A DNA stretch of 56,624 nucleotides, taken from positions 1 to 56,624 of the forward strand of contig CANEZL010000033.1 of the NCBI GenBank assembly GCA_947444195.1, given 5' to 3'. The stretch comes from Methylobacteriaceae bacterium (GTDB taxonomy: Bacteria; Pseudomonadota; Alphaproteobacteria; Rhizobiales; Beijerinckiaceae). Below are positions 54,969 through 56,624 of this stretch, piece after piece. The position numbers were made by a program, and so were the translations under genes. The notes under the pieces were generated by a model that did no database searches, was not told the origin of the DNA, and saw only the letters and a list, made by a program, of their open reading frames with translations. Every line of letters starts with the position of its first letter. Positions within the stretch are counted from its first letter, which is position 1.

Positions 54969-56261
54969 CTACCGAGCCGTTCGGGCTCCAGCGGCGGCAA
55001 GCGGGCCTCGCCGGCCGAGGCGCTGCCTGACCGCGAGCGCCCCCAGGGCCTCGTCGGCGGCCCTTTTCCCGCTGTCGTGGGCCCCGTGGGCGGTCGTGAA
55101 GTCGTGGGCGTGCGTCGCCTCGCCGGCGAAGAACAGTCTGTCCTCGAACGGTCGGGCCAGCCGCGCCCTCGCGTTCGATTGCCCCGGCAAGGCGCAACTG
55201 TAGGCGCCGCCGATGGACGCCGTCCGGGTCCACGAGGTCGCCACAATCGGGCGGATGGCCGACGCCACGTCGCTGCCGAACAGGGCAACCAGCTCGGCCA
55301 TGGCGTGGGAGAACCCAGCGGCAGGGCCTTCCTCCGCCACGATGTTGGCCCCTTCGCCGCCGAGGAATGCCTCGATTACCGGCCAGCCGTTGGGTCGGAT
55401 GGTATAGGCGGCGGACCGCGGGTCGTGCAGGTTGCCGTAGGCATGCGTGTCCGGCTCGAACGCGGTGTCGCGCCCAATCTCCAGAAAAATCTTCTCGTTG
55501 CGGCCCAGCGGCAGGGCGGCGGCGGCCTCGCGCCAGGGGTCGACCCCGGGGGGAAGGCGGATCGCGTCGCCGGCCAGGACCGCGGTTGATACCGTGAGGA
55601 TAGCAGCCCCGGCGTGGACGGTTCCGGCGCGGGTGGTGACGGCGACGCCGTCCGCCGTCAGGTCGATCCGCTCGGCCGAGGTGGCCAGCCGCAGGGACGT
55701 CGAGGACGGCAGGCTGGCGGCGACCAGCGTGCCGTAGCCGAGTGGCAGGTTCCAGTTCTTGCCCGTCGAGGCATCGTCGTAGGCTAGGTAGTCGGTAGCC
55801 GATATCTCTTCGGGCCCCACGCCACTCATGAAGCCGGCGATGGTGCGCACGTAGGCGTTCCAGGCGCCGCCGGGCTCCAGGGCATCGCTGGCACGGTCGC
55901 TGCCAGCCGCGATGGTGCGGAGCCTCTCCTCCCATTCGCCGAACGCCTTCCGCGCCGCCTCCTCGCCGTCCTCGTCCCGGACGATGGAAGGGTGCGCCTT
56001 CGCCCATGGCGGCTCGCCGCGGTCGACCGGGAAGCCCGATGCCTCGGCGATACCGACCCATGCGTTGCGGTCACCCGAGTGAAGCCACTCGCAACCGAGG
56101 TCGAGCGGGTTGCCTCCGAGGTTCTGCGTGTAAGCGCGGCCTCCGAGGCGCGAGGAGGCGTCCAGCAGCAAGGCCGATGCGCCGTGGGCCGCGAGCCTTC
56201 GCGCCGCGCCGATGCCGGCGGCTCCTCCCCCTACGATGATGACGTCGAACTCGCTACTCAT
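54969..56261 (-). CDS. FAD-dependent amine oxidase (monoamine oxidase-like)
   Basis: 430 residues from the ATG at 56261. FAD motif VIIVGGGAAGIGAARRLAAHG (about 7-27), then SSRLGGRAYT, and the C-terminal LFFAGEATHAHDFTTAHGAHDSGKRAA flavin-binding block. The middle shows DLGCEWLHSGDRNAW and GYGTLVAAS, typical of flavin monoamine/polyamine oxidases. It oxidises an amine to imine and then aldehyde, releasing peroxide; the aldehyde could feed the oxidoreductases nearby. No signal peptide is visible. Confidence 0.9.
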   Translation of the reverse strand: MSSEFDVIIVGGGAAGIGAARRLAAHGASALLLDASSRLGGRAYTQNLGGNPLDLGCEWLHSGDRNAWVGIAEASGFPVDRGEPPWAKAHPSIVRDEDGEEAARKAFGEWEERLRTIAAGSDRASDALEPGGAWNAYVRTIAGFMSGVGPEEISATDYLAYDDASTGKNWNLPLGYGTLVAASLPSSTSLRLATSAERIDLTADGVAVTTRAGTVHAGAAILTVSTAVLAGDAIRLPPGVDPWREAAAALPLGRNEKIFLEIGRDTAFEPDTHAYGNLHDPRSAAYTIRPNGWPVIEAFLGGEGANIVAEEGPAAGFSHAMAELVALFGSDVASAIRPIVATSWTRTASIGGAYSCALPGQSNARARLARPFEDRLFFAGEATHAHDFTTAHGAHDSGKRAADEALGALAVRQRLGRRGPLAAAGARTAR

Positions 56262-56561
56262 GGGCTGGAGGTGAGGCCGACTGATTGGCCGGACAAGCGC
56301 GGAGGCATGCAGGGAGCGGCATCGCTCCATGCGCTCAGGCGTTCGGTCGAGCCTTCAGGCGGGTGGCGTCGACGTGTAGTCTTGTAGGCTCGCGGCTCGA
56401 CCATTCCGAGCAAAGGCTGCTTGCGAGTGAAGAGCGGCCATTCCAGCGGTTGTGGCAGAAGGTCCGGAAGTGGCGGATTTCGTTGAAAAACTCGCGGTCT
56501 AGTTGGATCGGGTGCAGGTCGGACGAGCGCGGCGGCTGGATGAGAGGGTGGCCCCGGCCGA
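56262..56561. other. Gene-free stretch, probably including an IS end
   Basis: 300 bp upstream of the amine oxidase gene. GTTGAAAAACTCGCGG near 56485-56500, read on the minus strand as a GAGTTTTTCAAC word, is the sort of sequence seen near ends of IS5/IS1182-type elements and probably marks the border region of the transposase remnant that follows. No gene is seen. Confidence 0.4.
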
Positions 56562-56624
56562 TCAGGCCGGGCTCGGCTGCGGCACCGGGATCAGCTTGGC
56601 GAGCTTCCTGAGGTTCTGGGCTGC
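56562..56624 (-). CDS. Transposase C-terminus (IS1182/IS5-like), cut by window edge
   Basis: Minus-strand frame entering from the window edge reads AAQNLRKLAKLIPVPQPSPA then stop. The AQNLRKLAKLI pattern is typical of the last residues of IS1182/IS5-type DDE transposases in high-GC alphaproteobacteria. Only 20 residues are visible, so the family is tentative. With the IS21 end at the left edge, both borders of the window are mobile elements. Confidence 0.6.
   Translation of the reverse strand, partial: AAQNLRKLAKLIPVPQPSPA

Noticed and set aside
54064..56061. 665-codon minus-strand frame overlapping LysR and amine oxidase
   Set aside because: Arg/Gly/Pro-rich translation, antisense to a complete LysR and out of frame with the amine oxidase.

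Overview
The window is a very GC-rich (roughly 70 percent), densely coded stretch that looks like accessory DNA of a high-GC alphaproteobacterium. Methylobacteriaceae fits best, judging by base composition, the mix of LysR/SDR genes, the IS types and the PaoABC-type aldehyde oxidase. This is inference: there is no rRNA, tRNA or core marker gene here to settle it.

Left edge (1-3900): the window opens inside an IS21-family element (first codons of istA plus its repeated terminal sequences). It abuts a truncated phage-like gene and a second phage-like gene that carries two compensating frame changes and an amber codon. A 1.4 kb, extremely GC-rich, apparently non-coding tract follows, with three short inverted repeats and three imperfect copies of a ~304 bp unit. 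It gives way abruptly to an AT-rich island with a near-perfect AT palindrome and one orphan gene of lower GC with a YHFT...WLTTDP pattern. A decayed amidohydrolase fragment lies beyond.

Middle (3980-34700): mostly small regulator-plus-enzyme modules: TetR with a quinone-oxidoreductase-type MDR and an ABM monooxygenase; AraC with PhzF, RidA and an amino-acid binding protein; LysR/SDR pairs; LysR with an Old Yellow Enzyme; a catalase-like peroxidase coupled to cytochrome b561; TetR, Asp/Glu racemase, lactonase, FAA hydrolase and SDR; LysE; TetR with an HSL-type esterase; MarR with DUF302 and a ketopantoate-reductase-like gene; HxlR with an SDR.

Right half (34700-56260): a periplasmic aldehyde-oxidase operon (PaoA, PaoB and two tandem PaoC-type molybdenum subunits), three MFS exporters, two aldo/keto reductases, a soluble PQQ sugar dehydrogenase, an SMP-30 lactonase, SDRs, two paralogous cupins, three related LysR regulators and an FAD amine oxidase. 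Four promoter regions here share a 44-bp module with invariant spacing, which suggests one LysR-controlled network for carbonyl oxidation or reduction and export. The window ends in the 3' tail of another transposase.

Overall the window holds 8 LysR, 3 TetR, 1 AraC, 1 MarR and 1 HxlR regulators and 8 SDR enzymes. It reads as a carbonyl/electrophile handling and stress-response archipelago bounded by mobile DNA. The strongest candidates for something undescribed are the 44-bp LysR module, the MarR palindrome pair, the GC-rich repeat/AT-island/orphan-gene region, and the operon with two different PaoC subunits.
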